Below are positions 51,181 through 63,967 of a stretch of DNA of 64,000 nt, piece by piece. The notes under the pieces are model-generated. The model did not search any database, had not been told where the DNA came from, and saw only the letters and a list, made by a program, of their open reading frames with translations. The stretch comes from Oscheius sp. JU75 (taxonomy: Eukaryota; Nematoda; Chromadorea; Rhabditida; Rhabditidae), in NCBI GenBank assembly GCA_037178855.1, contig JASJZC010000005.1, positions 2,542,001 to 2,606,000 on the forward strand. Direction: 5' to 3'. The translations under genes were made by a program, and so were the position numbers. Position 1 is the stretch's first letter. Every line of letters starts with the position of its first letter.

Positions 51181-53945
51181 TTTTCCACTTCTCCAGATGT
51201 ACAAAACTCAACACGCCCAAAAAAAACAAAAAGTGGGACCGATTTTCGAGCTCAACCGGAAGAATTTTCCTGCCATACCGAGAGCCGAAGCTGCAGAAGT
51301 CATTTCAAGACCGATTGTAGAAAACTTCTTTCGCCCGGGAAAGCAGTTTCACTTATTTGTTTTTCGACGTCCCCAAAGAATTCAGCCAATAATAGATAGG
51401 AATCAGCCCGTTGAGACGTAATTAATTGTGTGTACGTCATACAAAGAGCTCTCGCGTGTTGCACACCTCGAAAAGATAATTGTAGATTCACAAATTTTGA
51501 TGAAACAAGCCTCGGGTATAAACGTGAACCAGATATTATTGTCTCTGCATACTTTATTCCTTACATTATCGATAAAAGTTTCTCTCCTCAAGAAGTCATC
51601 GCTCTTGTGTTCGACGCGACCGCTCCTCAAGAGTTTCTCCTCGTCGGAGACCTGTTTGCTCTCGGGGGCGCTTCTCACTCCGACTGTCTGCTGCCAGGAG
51701 AGAAGAGCGTAGGAGGATAGTGCCATGGCCAATCTCTTCCTCTCCAATGGATTTCGAGCTGGCAGAAATGCTGCCATTCGCTTCGAGAAATGATTATTTG
51801 CGCGGGTTGCCGTCCGAACCAGGTTGAGTCAGGAGACAGACAAAAGACGACAAAGTTGACATAGAAACAATGTTGACTCTCTTCCAGTTGTTATTTTCAA
51901 GAGAAACCATGTTTTAATCGCCGGCGACAGCTATTCACACAATAATGACCATATGGCTTGCCAGATTCTATTGGACACGTGCTCGGGACATCTCGAACTG
52001 TAGGATTGTTTCCGAAGCCCCTGATAATCTGGTTAGATGACAATCTGTTTATAGAGCTTCCTCTTTTTCTTATCACGAACTACTCTATCAAATTGGCTCC
52101 TAAATCCGTAAAGTTATTATGTGTGTCGCCTGCTCTTTTTCAACCGAGATGCCGTTCGGAATCCCCTCGAGGCTCCGTGAGAGACTGAATGTGTCCCCAT
52201 CAAAAAATGGCGGTTCTTCTCGCGACGTGCCAAGTCTTGCATAGGATATCAACTCTGCTCGGTGGCTTTTATAACAAAAGAGAGTTTTTCTCCACCCTCT
52301 CCTCGGTCTGTTTCAACCGCAAGACTCAAAAACCATGCTGGGGACAAGGACACTGTACCGAAGAAGGGGATCCCTTGATCGGGTGGCTTTTAGCCCTCGG
52401 GAATGTGGTCTGCTCGCAAAGAGAGCGGGAGCATATGGGATTTGTGGGCGGGACAGCGGAGCGGCCACTCGGCTCGGCTGTGTATTGATCGCAGCAGCTG
52501 CATCCATGCTAGCTTCAAAATGTCAGGTACAGTATTTCTACCATTTCCTGGTCATTTCGAGCTCTGAGAGTACTGTAGAACGATAGGACCTGGTCGAAAA
52601 TGGGGTGGGTCGCCCAGACCCGATCTCTTTCGACCCGAAATGGGCTTATAACGTGCCCATGCGATCGTAATAATTAGAAATTATTTTCCATATTCGGTTT
52701 TTCTTTGAACTCTACTAGATTCTCCTCATCCTAAAAGTTTTTTGATATCTTCTCATCCTTTTTTTTTACTATCGGATCTTCTAGTAAGCGTCAGCAAGAG
52801 GCTCATCATTAGTCCTGCAGCTTAATTATGCATAATTCCCACAATCCTTCAAGACTACCCGTAGAATTTTAAGCTCTTTTCACCTTTTCAACCTCTCTTT
52901 TTTTGTTAAAGCATTCCTGCAACTGACTACTTTAACCCTTTGAACAGTTCATTCTCAAAGACGAGACATACTGTAACAGGCACAGATCCCAAACCCGCTG
53001 TTTGACTCATGTTCAGAGACCTTAGCCTGGTCTTTTTGTTGGCCGAGTACTATTCCGGGCGATCTCTAGAGCTTCTACAAACTGTTGATCCGAACATTCA
53101 AACTTTTCTGCTGTGTATAGAGATTGGAGGAGATCTAGGTATCGCTGTCTCATAACTCCAAGTGCTACTGTCCTTACCGATGGTTTTTTCGATTGAACAC
53201 AGGTAGCATAGAGTCATCTTTCCTCTGACCACTTTCCCTGAATTCTTTCTTGTTTTTTCATCTCCACCCTCTTTCTCGCTACCAATTTACGATCCGAGGT
53301 TCTTTTTCCTCTACCGCACTTCTCAACTGATTCATGCCGATTTCCTCACAGTCGACAAACAGTCAATAATGAGCTCTCAGAGAGAGCGGCTGGACGAACT
53401 GTTAAAGAAATAAACTAGGGAGAAACAATTCCACCCTCTGCTCTCACTTCCGATGGACATTTCCGGGCTGCTGACTAATCGCATGTCCTCATCTTATTGT
53501 AGTCAAAGATTGCTTTTTTTGGAGGGAGAGAGATATCGAGGAGAAGAGGACACCTAGGTTTGAGGGCGCGTTCATTTTCTTGCTTAATCCTATCCATCAA
53601 TTTTCCCTGCAAGTCATAAATCGCCGCTCCTTTCATTTCGTACGGCTCAGTCCTGTGTGAAATTAATCGGGTCCCCCCTGAAGGAGACACGTGCGGTGCC
53701 ATTGTTGACCCAGCGGATCTCCGTCTCCAATTATGGCTTCTTGTCCTCATATCCAGTCTGTTATTGTTGACAAATCTCGCGGGAGCAGAGATAGAGGAAG
53801 GAAGCCCTTCCGAAACACTACGCGACCAATTTATTGTTAAGAGGGTGGATGAGAAAGAGAGAGAGAGAGAGAGAGAGCTGGGAACAGTTGTCCGAGAGAG
53901 AGGAACAGTAGAAAAAGAGCTGAATCCTTTTCAGTGCTAGCCAGC

Positions 53946-56900
53946 ATGATGTCCTCCGGAGAGGAGGAAGAACCACCGGCCGAGCAGGAGCAAGACCGCA
54001 CAGACCTCTGGCAGGCTACGTTACAGGTACACCTTCCTTTTCACCTTTTCATTTGCTTAAAAGGAGATCTTTCAAAGCGGGTCCGACAGAATGACAGGTA
54101 CTCTAAACAATCATAAGCTGGAAGTAATCAGTCACAGGTCAGACGTTGTAGTACTGTCTTCTGACCGTTCATTTACGGGGACAGTTTGACAATCTGGCAG
54201 TTTAAATAGGATAGTTTAGGCTACTGATTCCACCCTATTCCAAACCAATTAGTGACACTTTGAGAATGGTAGCTGAGCCTTGACGCTTCTTTTGATTCAG
54301 ACAGCTGACGAGAATTTTCTTTCAACATCATTGTTCAGCTGACATGTTTTGAAGAGACCGGTAGAACTAGATAGAGTCAGAGTACCGTTTGTAGCAGGTC
54401 GAGCTCAGTAGAAAACAGTATGCAGAGAGATTCCGACTGGTAGTGAGATCCACTTTACAGTACAGTTCAATCACCTGCAAGTGACTTCCTTTCTCGATAC
54501 GCTTGGGATAATAACAGGTCCTTTATCAAAGTCTATATGCAAATGATTGCCGCTGGAAAAGAGCTGACACCTGACAGAGAGAAAGAGAGAGAGAGAGAGT
54601 TGTATTACACCCAGAGAGGGAATCAATCCTGAGCCAAGTGACCTTTCCGTTTGGACAGACTAACAGAGAGAGAAGATACGAGAGTAGGAGGAGTTCCTCG
54701 ATTAATTCAATTTCGTCGACGACGGCGGGCCCCCGGCTCTGTCTTCCGTGAAAGAGCAGAAGCTTTTAGGCGGCTGTGGCAAATGCTTCTGGAGATGCTG
54801 CCAAGAAAAGGCCGGCCACGAAAAGACCTCTTCGACAATCGAATGTCGTCGAACGGTGGGACTGTCTCCTTCTTTTTCTTATTTAGTTTTTTTCAGATCA
54901 GAACGGGCTTTGCTCTGTCTCTCCTTGACCAATCCAATCCGAAAATTATGTATAGCAATCGTGGAATGGAGGCCGTTCGAGTATCTGATCCTGCTGATGA
55001 TCTGTGCCAATTGCATAGCTCTAGCCGTCTATCAGCCCTATCCGGCCCAGGATTCGGACTCCAAAAACACGATTCTAGTCAGTTCTCGATGTTTTTCTTT
55101 AAAAATTGGATATTTTTTTTTAGGAACAAGTAGAGTATTTATTCATTGTAGTTTTCACGGTTGAATGTGTGCTCAAAGTCGTCGCACTCGGGTTTCTCTT
55201 TCATCCAGGTGCCTATCTTCGGAGCGCATGGAACATTCTCGATTTTATTATTGTTGTTATCGGGTAGGTTTCTTTTCTATGTGAATAGCAAGAAAGAAAG
55301 TTCAGATTGGTGTCAACAATCCTCTCACGAATGAACATCCAAGGCTTCGACGTCAAAGCGCTCAGGGCGTTTCGTGTACTTCGACCGCTCAGGCTCGTGT
55401 CAGGAGTTCCCAGTGAGTTCTGTTTCTTTACCAGCTTCGTTCCCACTATCCCTGACAGAAACAACATTTTCTTGCGTTTACGGTCTTACTTACCCACCCG
55501 CACCTTAGTTCTCACTCTGTTCGATTGATTGCAGTTTACGTCTTCTATCTAGAGTTCCGATTGGAATTGCCAGGGAGACCTGCTTATTACCACTAGGTCA
55601 CATTCTCTTTTGTCTTTCCTTTAACATCATTTTTCTTTGACCATTACTTACCCACCCAGTTTCTCCACCCTCACCTAGTTACCCGCTCGTACAGTAAATT
55701 TCCTGCAAGCATTAATCCAGAGATTCTGTTAAATCAAAGTGAACTCCTTTCCCAGAGGTTGGCCACTGTTGGCTGTAACAGCCGCCACAGAAACACATTC
55801 TAGACACTTGTCCGCTTATTTTTTGACATGTCAGACCTAACTTGGCAAGGGAAATTGACAGTTCCAGTTGCTATAGTATCCAGAACCGTTGTCCCCTTGT
55901 CACTCTTCCGTCGCCAGTTCTACGCAATCCTTTCGACTCGATTGAGTCCCACTACTTTCTATCCAAAAGTGTTCTTCCAGGTTTGCAAGTCGTGTTGAAT
56001 GCGATCCTCCGAGCGATGATACCGCTTCTTCACATTGCCCTCTTGGTCCTCTTCGTCATCCTCATCTACGCCATCATTGGGCTCGAGCTCTTCTGCGGGA
56101 AACTTCATTCCACATGGTATGTTCTCTCCTTCGTTCTTTCTCACTTACAATCTTTAGTGTCGACCCGATTACCGGTCAATTTGCCCAGAAAGACCCGTCA
56201 CCTTGTGGCAATGTAGGATCAGCATTCCGCTGCCAGCCTCCGGACAGTCTGGTTCAGATGGGCGTCCGGTGGGAATGTTGGTCTAATGTAAGCTGGGCAG
56301 GACCGAACAATGGAATAACGAACTTTGACAACTTTGGACTAGCCATGTTGACCGTCTTCCAATGTGTCTCTCTCGAAGGATGGACAGAGGTCATGTACTG
56401 GGTCAGTCTGTCTCTTCTTGCCTCTCAGAATCAGATTCCAGATCAATGACGCCGTGGGTCGAGAATGGCCTTGGATTTACTTTGTGACCCTGGTCATCCT
56501 CGGCTCTTTCTTCGTCCTCAATCTCGTATTGGGAGTCTTGTCCGGAGAATTCTCAAAGGAAAGAGAAAAGGCCAGAGCTCGAGGTCTCTTCCAGAAGTTT
56601 CGTGAGAAGCAGCAGCTAGAAGAAGATTTGAAAGGTGACTCAATCCTGTACCTATTCATACAGTAATAATTAGGGTACCTGGACTGGATCACACAGGCAG
56701 AGGACATGGAGCCGGTGAACGACGAAGAGCAAGAAGAGGAGCACGCAGTTGCAGGTTTGATTGATTGGAGCAGAGTCCGTTTCTGACAGCCAGTCATTTC
56801 AGACGGCGGCGGAGAGAATGATGAGGAGGGCGAAGAACGACAGGAAGATGCGAGACCGAGTCGATGGAGAAAACGTTTCAAGCGATTCGAGAAGATGAAC

Positions 56901-59900
56901 AGAAGATGCAGGAGGGTCTGTCGACGGGTAGTCAAAAGTCAATGGTTCTACTGGCTTGTCATCTTGCTTGTCTTGATGAACACACTCGTTCTCTCGTCAG
57001 AACATCACAAACAGAGTCTCTGGCTCGACGAATTCCAAAGTGAGTATTCTTCAGAGATGAAGTGCGCACCAACTCATACAGGCAGTCTCGATACGCAATC
57101 TGATTGGTATACGAGTTGGTGCGCACTCCTTGTCCCCTTTCTTTGCACTGAATAACCTAAACTTCCAGCCTGGGCCAACCTCTTCTTTGTAATTTTGTTC
57201 TCGCTGGAGATGCTGGTCAAGATGTACACGCTCGGCTTCACAACATACACGACCTCCCAATTCAATCGATTCGACTGTTTCGTTGTTATCAGCTCGATCC
57301 TCGAATTTGTTCTCGTCTACTTCGATGTGATGAAACCGCTCGGAGTGTCTGTATTGAGATCAGCTCGTCTGCTTCGAATCTTCAAGGTCACGAAGTACTG
57401 GACAGCCCTCAGGAATCTCGTCAGCTCCCTATTGAACTCATTGCGATCCATCATCTCACTTTTGCTGCTGCTCTTCCTCTTCATCGTCATCTTCGCTCTG
57501 CTGGGAATGCAAGTCTTTGGAGGAAAGTTCAACTTCAATCCACAGCAGCCGAAGCCTCGAGCCAACTTCGACACATTCATCCAGGCTCTGCTGACCGTGT
57601 TCCAGATCCTGACCGGAGAAGATTGGAACACCGTCATGTACAGTGGAATCGAATCTTTTGGAGGAGTTAGGTCCATCGGTGTGATCGTGTCCAGCTACTT
57701 CATCGTGCTGTTCATCTGCGGTAACTACATCCTACTCAATGTCTTCTTGGCTATTGCTGTCGACAATCTAGCCGATTCGGAATCGATGACTCAGGCCGAG
57801 AAGGAAGAAGACCAGCAGGAGCTGGATGAGGATGAGGAAGAGTTTGAGAACGAGGGAGAAGGAGAGGACGAGGGTGGTCCGGAAGACGAGGAACCGGGAG
57901 AAGAGGAACTGGTATCAGCCCGGCCGAGACGAATGAGTGAGCTGCCAGCCAGTTCTACTATCAAACCCATCCCGAAGGCTTCGTCTCTCTTCATCTTGAG
58001 TCACACAAACCCCTTCCGAGTCTTCTGCAACAAGATCGTCAATCACAGCTACTTCACCAACAGTGTTCTCGTCTGCATCTTGGTCTCGTCTGCTATGCTT
58101 GCTGCCGAAGATCCGTTGGAAGCCAACTCGAGCAGAAACACAGTTCTCAATTACTTTGACTACTTCTTCACGACGGTCTTCACTATCGAGATCACGCTGA
58201 AAGTCGTCGTGTTCGGACTTGTCTTCCACAAGGGATCCTTCTGTCGGAACGCCTTCAATCTTTTGGACATCCTCGTCGTCGCAGTCTCTCTAATCTCTTT
58301 CGTACTGAAGTCGGATGCCATTTCCGTCGTCAAGATTCTTCGGTGAGTAATGTCCGCACTGGAATAAATCTTGAGTTCAGAGTTCTCCGAGTGTTGCGTC
58401 CTCTGCGTGCCATCAACAGAGCCAAGGGTCTCAAACACGTCGTGCAGTGTGTCATCGTGGCTGTCAAGACTATCGGAAACATTATGCTCGTCACCTTCAT
58501 GCTTCAGTTCATGTTTGCCATTATTGGCGTCCAATTGTTCAAGGGAACCTTCCACAGCTGCAATGATCTGTCGAAGATGACCGAGGTTGAATGCCGGGGA
58601 TGGTACGTCTGACTTTTGCCCTCAGAGACTCTTTGGAAGGTTGTTTTCTGCTAATAAGGTCTGTTTTCAGGTTTATTCACTACGAGGAAGGCGATCCGAC
58701 CAAGCCAGTGCTGAAGCAGAGAGTCTGGGGCAACAACGACTTCAACTTTGACAACGTGAAGAACGCCATGATCTCGCTCTTTGTCGTCTCGACCTTCGAA
58801 GGGTGGCCAGATCTTCTCTACGTGGCCATTAACTCGAATGAAGAGAATCACGGTCCAGTCCACAACTCACGCCAAGCTGTAGCTCTTTTCTTCATCGCCT
58901 TCATCATCGTCATCGCCTTCTTCATGATGAACATCTTCGTTGGTTTCGTTATCGTCACCTTCCAGAATGAGGGAGAGCGAGAATACGCGAATTGCGAGTT
59001 GGATAAGAACCAGGTTTGGTCCTTTGATTCCCTTTCAATCGTACCTTTTCAGAGAAAATGCATCGAGTTCGCGTTAAAGGCCAAGCCTCACAGACGCTAT
59101 ATTCCTAGGAACAGATTCCAGTACAGAGTTTGGTGGCTGGTGACATCTCGAGCCTTCGAGTACATCATCTTCCTGATCATCGTCCTGAACACAATCTCCT
59201 TGGCATGCAAACATTTTCCTATGGGCAAGCCCTTCGAGGACGTCCTGGACATCATGAACATGTTCTTCACCGTGGTCTTCGCAGCCGAAGCCGTCTTCAA
59301 GATCATCGCTCTCAACCCGAAGAACTATTTCGGCGATCGATGGAACGCCTTTGACTTTATCATCGTCCTCGGCTCCTTCATCGACATCATCTACGGTCGT
59401 CTGAATCCGGGAGGAAGCAATCTCATCTCCATCAACTTCTTCCGTCTCTTCCGTGTCATGCGTTTAGTCAAACTGCTCTCGCGAGGAGAAGGAATCCGAA
59501 CTCTGCTCTGGACCTTCATGAAATCCTTCCAGGTAACCAGGTCTAATAGGCATAGTAAAATGTTTAGGCTCTCCCCTATGTCGCTTTGCTCATTGTTCTC
59601 TTGTTCTTCATCTACGCTGTCATCGGAATGCAAGTCTTTGGAAAGGTGGCTCTGGACGACTCGACTGCCATTCACAGGAACAACAATTTCCATTCCTTCT
59701 TCGCGGCAGTCTTGGTTCTCTTCAGGTTGGTTTTTGACACTATGTTAGAGTCTGTAAGAATATGGAGTGCCTGGAATGACTGGACGAGAGTAGGACATTC
59801 CCCTTTTCAGATCAGCCACTGGAGAAGCCTGGCAAGAGATCATGTTGTCCTGTGCTGGCCGTGAAGATGTCAAATGTGATCCCCTGTCCGACGAGTTCAA

Positions 59901-62075
59901 AGCCGATCCAAACTCGAAATGCGGAGTGGACTTTGCCTACCCCTACTTCATCTCCTTTTTCATGCTCTGCTCGTTTCTCGTCATCAACTTGTTCGTCGCC
60001 GTCATCATGGACAACTTTGACTACCTGACAAGGGATTGGTCAATTCTCGGCCCGCACCATCTGGAAGAGTTCGTCCGCTTGTGGTCAGAATACGATCCAG
60101 ATGCCAAGGGTCGGATCAAACATCTTGATGTTGTCACACTGCTCCGAAAGATCTCTCCCCCGCTCGGATTCGGAAAGTTGTGTCCTCATCGACTAGCCTG
60201 CAAGCGGTTGGTCTCGATGAACATGCCACTGAACTCAGACGGAACTGTCTGCTTCAATGCGACTCTGTTCGCTCTGGTCCGGACAAATCTCAAGATCTAT
60301 ACCGAGGGAAACATCGATGAGGCCAACGAACAGCTGCGAGCAGCCATCAAGAGAATCTGGAAGCGGACTCCGTTGAAGATGCTGGACGAGGTGGTTCCTC
60401 CGGCTGGAAGTGAGTCTCTCCTATTTAAACATAATCATTATCTAATTCAGAGGAAGACGATGTGACTGTGGGCAAATTCTACGCGACCTTCCTCATCCAG
60501 GACTACTTCCGTCGTTTCAAGAAGAGAAAGGAGCTCGAGGCGAAGGGAATTGTCCAGACTCACACTCCGCAGTCAATGGCACTTCAAGTGAGTCGGAGGA
60601 TTAGTTTTACGACAGCCTTTTTGTTTATGAAAAGTGGCGTGGTTAGACTTTCCACCTGCTCTCCCTCTTCTGCTTTCTTTGAAAAGAATGCATAGCTGAA
60701 AGACTTCCTGCCCATGAAAGAGATGGGAGGAGCCGTCCTTTTTCCGTCCTTTCCCTCCTCCCCAAGTTAGCCTGTTCTTTGACACATCCCCCTCTTATTG
60801 GATAGGGAGGTCCATCTGATGAAGCTTCTTTTCCATAAATTGTTCCCGCCGACTCTCTCTATCTCTCTCAATTGTCCCTTCTAGTTCATAATGCATGCGA
60901 AAGTCGGGCCTCTCCAAGCAAGCATATATTATTGTTCAGGCCGGCTTGCGAACTCTTCACGAGATCGGACCCGAGCTGAAGCGAGCCATTTCCGGCAACC
61001 TCGAGACAGATTTCCACTTCGACGAACCGGAGCCACAGCACAGGGTTTGTGTTAACCCTTTTTTATGCGAGGGTAATCATATTTTCAGAGGACCCACTCG
61101 CTATTCAACAACATTGTCAGTCGGCTGTCTGGCTCGAGAACCCCATCGGACGCGGCAGACAGACAGATGCTTCGCGACAATTTGCGTATGTTTCTTTGTG
61201 TCGATGGGGAATCTAATTAGAGAGGACGATTACGTGTGAATTGATGGTCCTTTTCATTAGAGAGTCACGCTGTCAAAGCCCCTTCTCATTCGGGAACCTT
61301 TCAGGTCATCAGGCGAGTCTCAGTGGTCCACACTCTCCGGTCGGTCCTCCTCCAACTGCTCCGATTAGCAATGGAGGTCCTCGACGACTGCCAGCCGTTC
61401 CTCTTCTTCTGAACCACGTGGATGAGACCGGGCCCCGGGACAACGGAACCGGTGATCGGTATCTCTTCCTGGCTCACAGAGCGTAAGAGTCATGAAGGTT
61501 TGGTGCAATGAAAACTTGTTCAGAGCTCCTGCAGACTCGGACGAGGAATGGAACTCGAGAATGAGTCATCATGTCGAGAGACGAGCTCTTCCTCCACTCC
61601 GGGAACCGCTCTATATGGCTCGGAACCAGGCTTTGGCTATTGCCGGCATGCCTGGAGAGATTTATGAGGACACCTACAGGCCGGTTCCGGAAGGAAAGTC
61701 GCTTCGACTACCATATCCCACGCGGGAACCGGATGTCAGGCCGGGTGATCGCCTTGTTGGACAGGCGCTAGCTCTTGGAAGGTTGTGTCTCCCCCATAAT
61801 GGGAACAAAATAATGAGTTCAGATACATGGACCAGCGAGTGGTCGGAGCGGCAAGGCGTGAGATCGAGGAGGCGTTCAGTTTAGATGATCGGGATATTGA
61901 TCTGGTGGCGAACAGTCTGACCGATCAGCCGGAATACATGCAGCATGTAGGAATGACGGAGATCCGGGACTTCAATGAGTACAGTCGATCGGGTCTGCTT
62001 CGACCAACGACTCAGCCGAGTCAGGACGACAGTTGTACGAGTCAGGACGACCTTCTTTTAGTGACTACTCTCTAG
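53946..62075 (+). CDS. egl-19: L-type voltage-gated calcium channel alpha-1 subunit
   Basis: Many exons, starting 53946-54026, 54770-54855 and 54897 onward. Four homologous six-TM domains are complete. The selectivity-filter glutamates are VSLEGW (Glu at 56375), LTGEDW (57618), STFEGW (58798) and ATGEAW (59824), an EEEE set; [11 protein letters not shown] in domain III is Cav1-type, not Cav2. S4 sensors read [40 protein letters not shown] and [13 protein letters not shown]. The I-II loop has the beta-subunit site [19 protein letters not shown] (56609 on, split by an intron). The C-terminus has the EF-hand/pre-IQ region and an IQ motif ([18 protein letters not shown]), and ends in VTTL, a class I PDZ ligand. 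The channel mediates Ca2+ entry for muscle and neuron excitation. Intron 57040-57169 contains a hairpin. Confidence 0.95.
57062..57126 (+). repeat. Intronic inverted repeat (hairpin) in the calcium-channel gene
   Basis: Left arm gtgcgcaccaactcatac (57062-57079), right arm gtat plus ac plus gagttggtgcgcac (57107-57126). Fourteen bases pair perfectly, four more pair after a two-base bulge, and the loop is 27 nt. It lies within the intron between exons ending FQ and beginning TWANLFF. Confidence 0.85.
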
Positions 62076-63356
62076 GTTGACGGATAGGATGCGGGTCTCT
62101 CTCCAAACCATTACCGGTATTCGGTGGTTTTCTTTTATATTCTTTCAAGTGCCTTGTAGGAGACCTACATAGATATCACGGGGTGTTTTGTGACCAACCT
62201 TTTTCTCTTTCTCTTCTAGTCGCAAGTCACCCCTCTTCTTTCTCTCTCATGTTGTGCTCAGTCCCTCTTTCCCCCAATTTACACACACATATTTGTCAAT
62301 TGCCATAGTCCCCCGACTTTCTATCTCTCTCCCCGTTTCTACCGTGATTTCAGTTCCAAGTGCCCTTTCCTTCCCTTTTATTTGTTCGGCCATCTCCCTC
62401 CAGAAGATATTATACAGTGCATTTCAGAGACTTTCAGGTGCTATACATTTCCAGTTCTGAATTAAAAGTTTGGATTTGTTCGGGTGTTTGGGAGTGTTTA
62501 GAGATGGACTTCAGAAGTGTTGAGCTCCTTAGTACTACACGGAACACACTTACCTCTAAGCTCTAATTAAAATTACAAATATCGAGAAGAAATTATTAGT
62601 AGTGTAACTCAGGACGAGTATCTACCAAATAAGAGAATCTGGATAGTTTGAAACACCAAGTAGTTTTATTAATCTGTGACTAATGGATAGTACGTTCCGT
62701 GTAGTAATCAAGAACTGTTTTTGTTCTCTAACAATCAGAACAATCAGGTAAACAAAAACTGAGTTAGACCGCCGAGCGGAATCGAACCCGGCTCGCTCGG
62801 ACCGTAATCACGCGCCTTAGCAAGTATGAAGCCACAGACAAACAGACGGAACTTAACATTAGATCGTTTCTCGGTTGTCTTCGATGTATCTTTGAGGGTA
62901 AGAAAAGGAATAACTATGTCACTATGCTCTTCCAGAGGTATCTTTTGCCACGAGACGGATTGAACACCATGTCCTGGTTTGGTGAATTATTCCGACCTAA
63001 ACTTACTCTGACGCTGACCGTTCGAATTCTTCAGCATGTACTTGTTGCGGGATTCCCACGTTGTCAGCACTTCCAGCAGTTCCATTATATAAACTTTCCC
63101 ACGTCCGTTTTTTTTTTAGAAATTTCTTAAAGGAAGCTGATGAACGATAAGTCCATCGATCATTGGAATCGTGATGACCTCACCTCGAACGAACATGGTT
63201 GTATTTGCAATGCGAGCCTAGATCAGCACCAAACTTGTCAAACTTGAAGACTATAAAACTCTTTACTTTCCCTTTGGATCTGTCTGCTTTTTGCTTCTTT
63301 CCGTCGCATCTTCTACCATGGCTCTTCTCATCTGTTCCCTTCGTTCTTCTGTAATC
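62076..63356. other. Intergenic region
   Basis: Holds the 3' UTR of the calcium-channel gene, pyrimidine-rich sequence and a tRNA-like relic. No exon is supported. Confidence 0.5.
62765..62838 (-). pseudogene. Leu/Ser-type tRNA-like sequence, probably decayed
   Basis: On the minus strand, gctaaggcgc resembles a class II D-arm end, gtgattacgg an anticodon arm, and cgagccgggttcgattccgc a B-box with a CGAGC/GCTCG stem. A matching 5' acceptor strand for ggcggtc is not evident, so it is probably a pseudogene. Confidence 0.4.
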
Positions 63357-63761
63357 TTATTCCTTTTCAATAAATGCCCGAAATAAACCTGGTAGATTCT
63401 GCATGCAGGCGGACCAGTCGACGAACTGGTTTGGACAGTTTATGGTCGCGTCCTCGTAGTTGTTCTCCGAAATGCAGACGTAGAAATGGCGAAAGAAATA
63501 GCCACAACGATGAGCTACCAGGGAGCCGCCCGCCATACAGTTGCATTCCCAGTTGATTGAGTTATCTGGGAAGCGGGGACCTGAAATTGGGTATTTTAGC
63601 GGGAAAATGAAGTAACAATACCGTATGGAGCCTTGAATATAGTGAGCTTTCTCATCCACTCATTTTCTTTTTTCAACGGCCGTTTGTGCTCATCCGCCGT
63701 CACAAAAATCACCTCATCCTTCTGGAACATTCTATCAATCTTGTTTCTCGCGTTTTCCATC
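63357..63761 (-). CDS. MIA40/CHCHD4-like mitochondrial import oxidoreductase
   Basis: Exons 63761-63622 and 63580-63357 join in frame (APYG to PRFPDNSINW), giving 120 residues. The order is a charged N-terminus, the hydrophobic lead-in NSINWECNCMAGG, then two CX9C helices, CGYFFRHFYVC and CPNQFVDWSAC. This is the CHCHD4 plan: a redox CPC motif followed by a twin CX9C fold, which oxidises small cysteine-rich proteins in the intermembrane space. Here the redox motif is CNC, with Asn in place of Pro, in both the DNA (tgc aac tgt) and reading frame. Length and spacing otherwise match. No presequence is needed in animal CHCHD4. The next gene on this strand ends 126 bp upstream. Confidence 0.82.
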
Positions 63762-63886
63762 ACTATTTTAGGTCACAACCTCTCGTTTATAAAAAGAAAA
63801 CAATAAGATACACGTTTATATAAGCAAGAGACAAAGTTCATAAATGAATTAACGAGATCGTAGTATTAAATAAATAGTTGAGGGGT

Positions 63887-63967
63887 TTAGGGGCACTTCT
63901 TTTCCACGATGGAGCGGCCTGTTTCCTCGTATTCGGCTCGCGAGACCCACATCTGCTGGAAGGAGCC
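63887..63967 (-). CDS. Last exon of an actin-related protein, ACTL6/BAF53 type (rest outside)
   Basis: A terminal exon after an acceptor (tttttcag) encodes [20 protein letters not shown] then VEKKCP and a TAA at 63887. This is the actin C-terminus; the EKKCP end instead of RKCF is characteristic of the ACTL6/Arp4 subfamily found in SWI/SNF and other chromatin remodelling complexes. Only 26 residues are visible, so the subfamily is inferred from the tail. Confidence 0.7.
   Translation of the reverse strand, partial: GSFQQMWVSRAEYEETGRSIVEKKCP

Larger units (their letters stand above)
49372..53945. other. Long noncoding tract between transporter and calcium channel
   Basis: After the transporter 3' UTR this contains a decayed minus-strand open frame (49800-50060), a dispersed repeat copy at 51112-51180 and GA-rich sequence at 53861-53877. 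No intact gene is recognised in 50.5-53.9 kb. Part may be the promoter and 5' UTR of the calcium-channel gene. Confidence 0.45.

Noticed and set aside
52189-52586. Open frames upstream of the calcium channel
   Set aside because: They are short, overlapping and without splice or domain evidence.
57317-58555. Antisense open frames across the calcium-channel exons
   Set aside because: They mirror the conserved channel coding strand and carry no recognisable domains.
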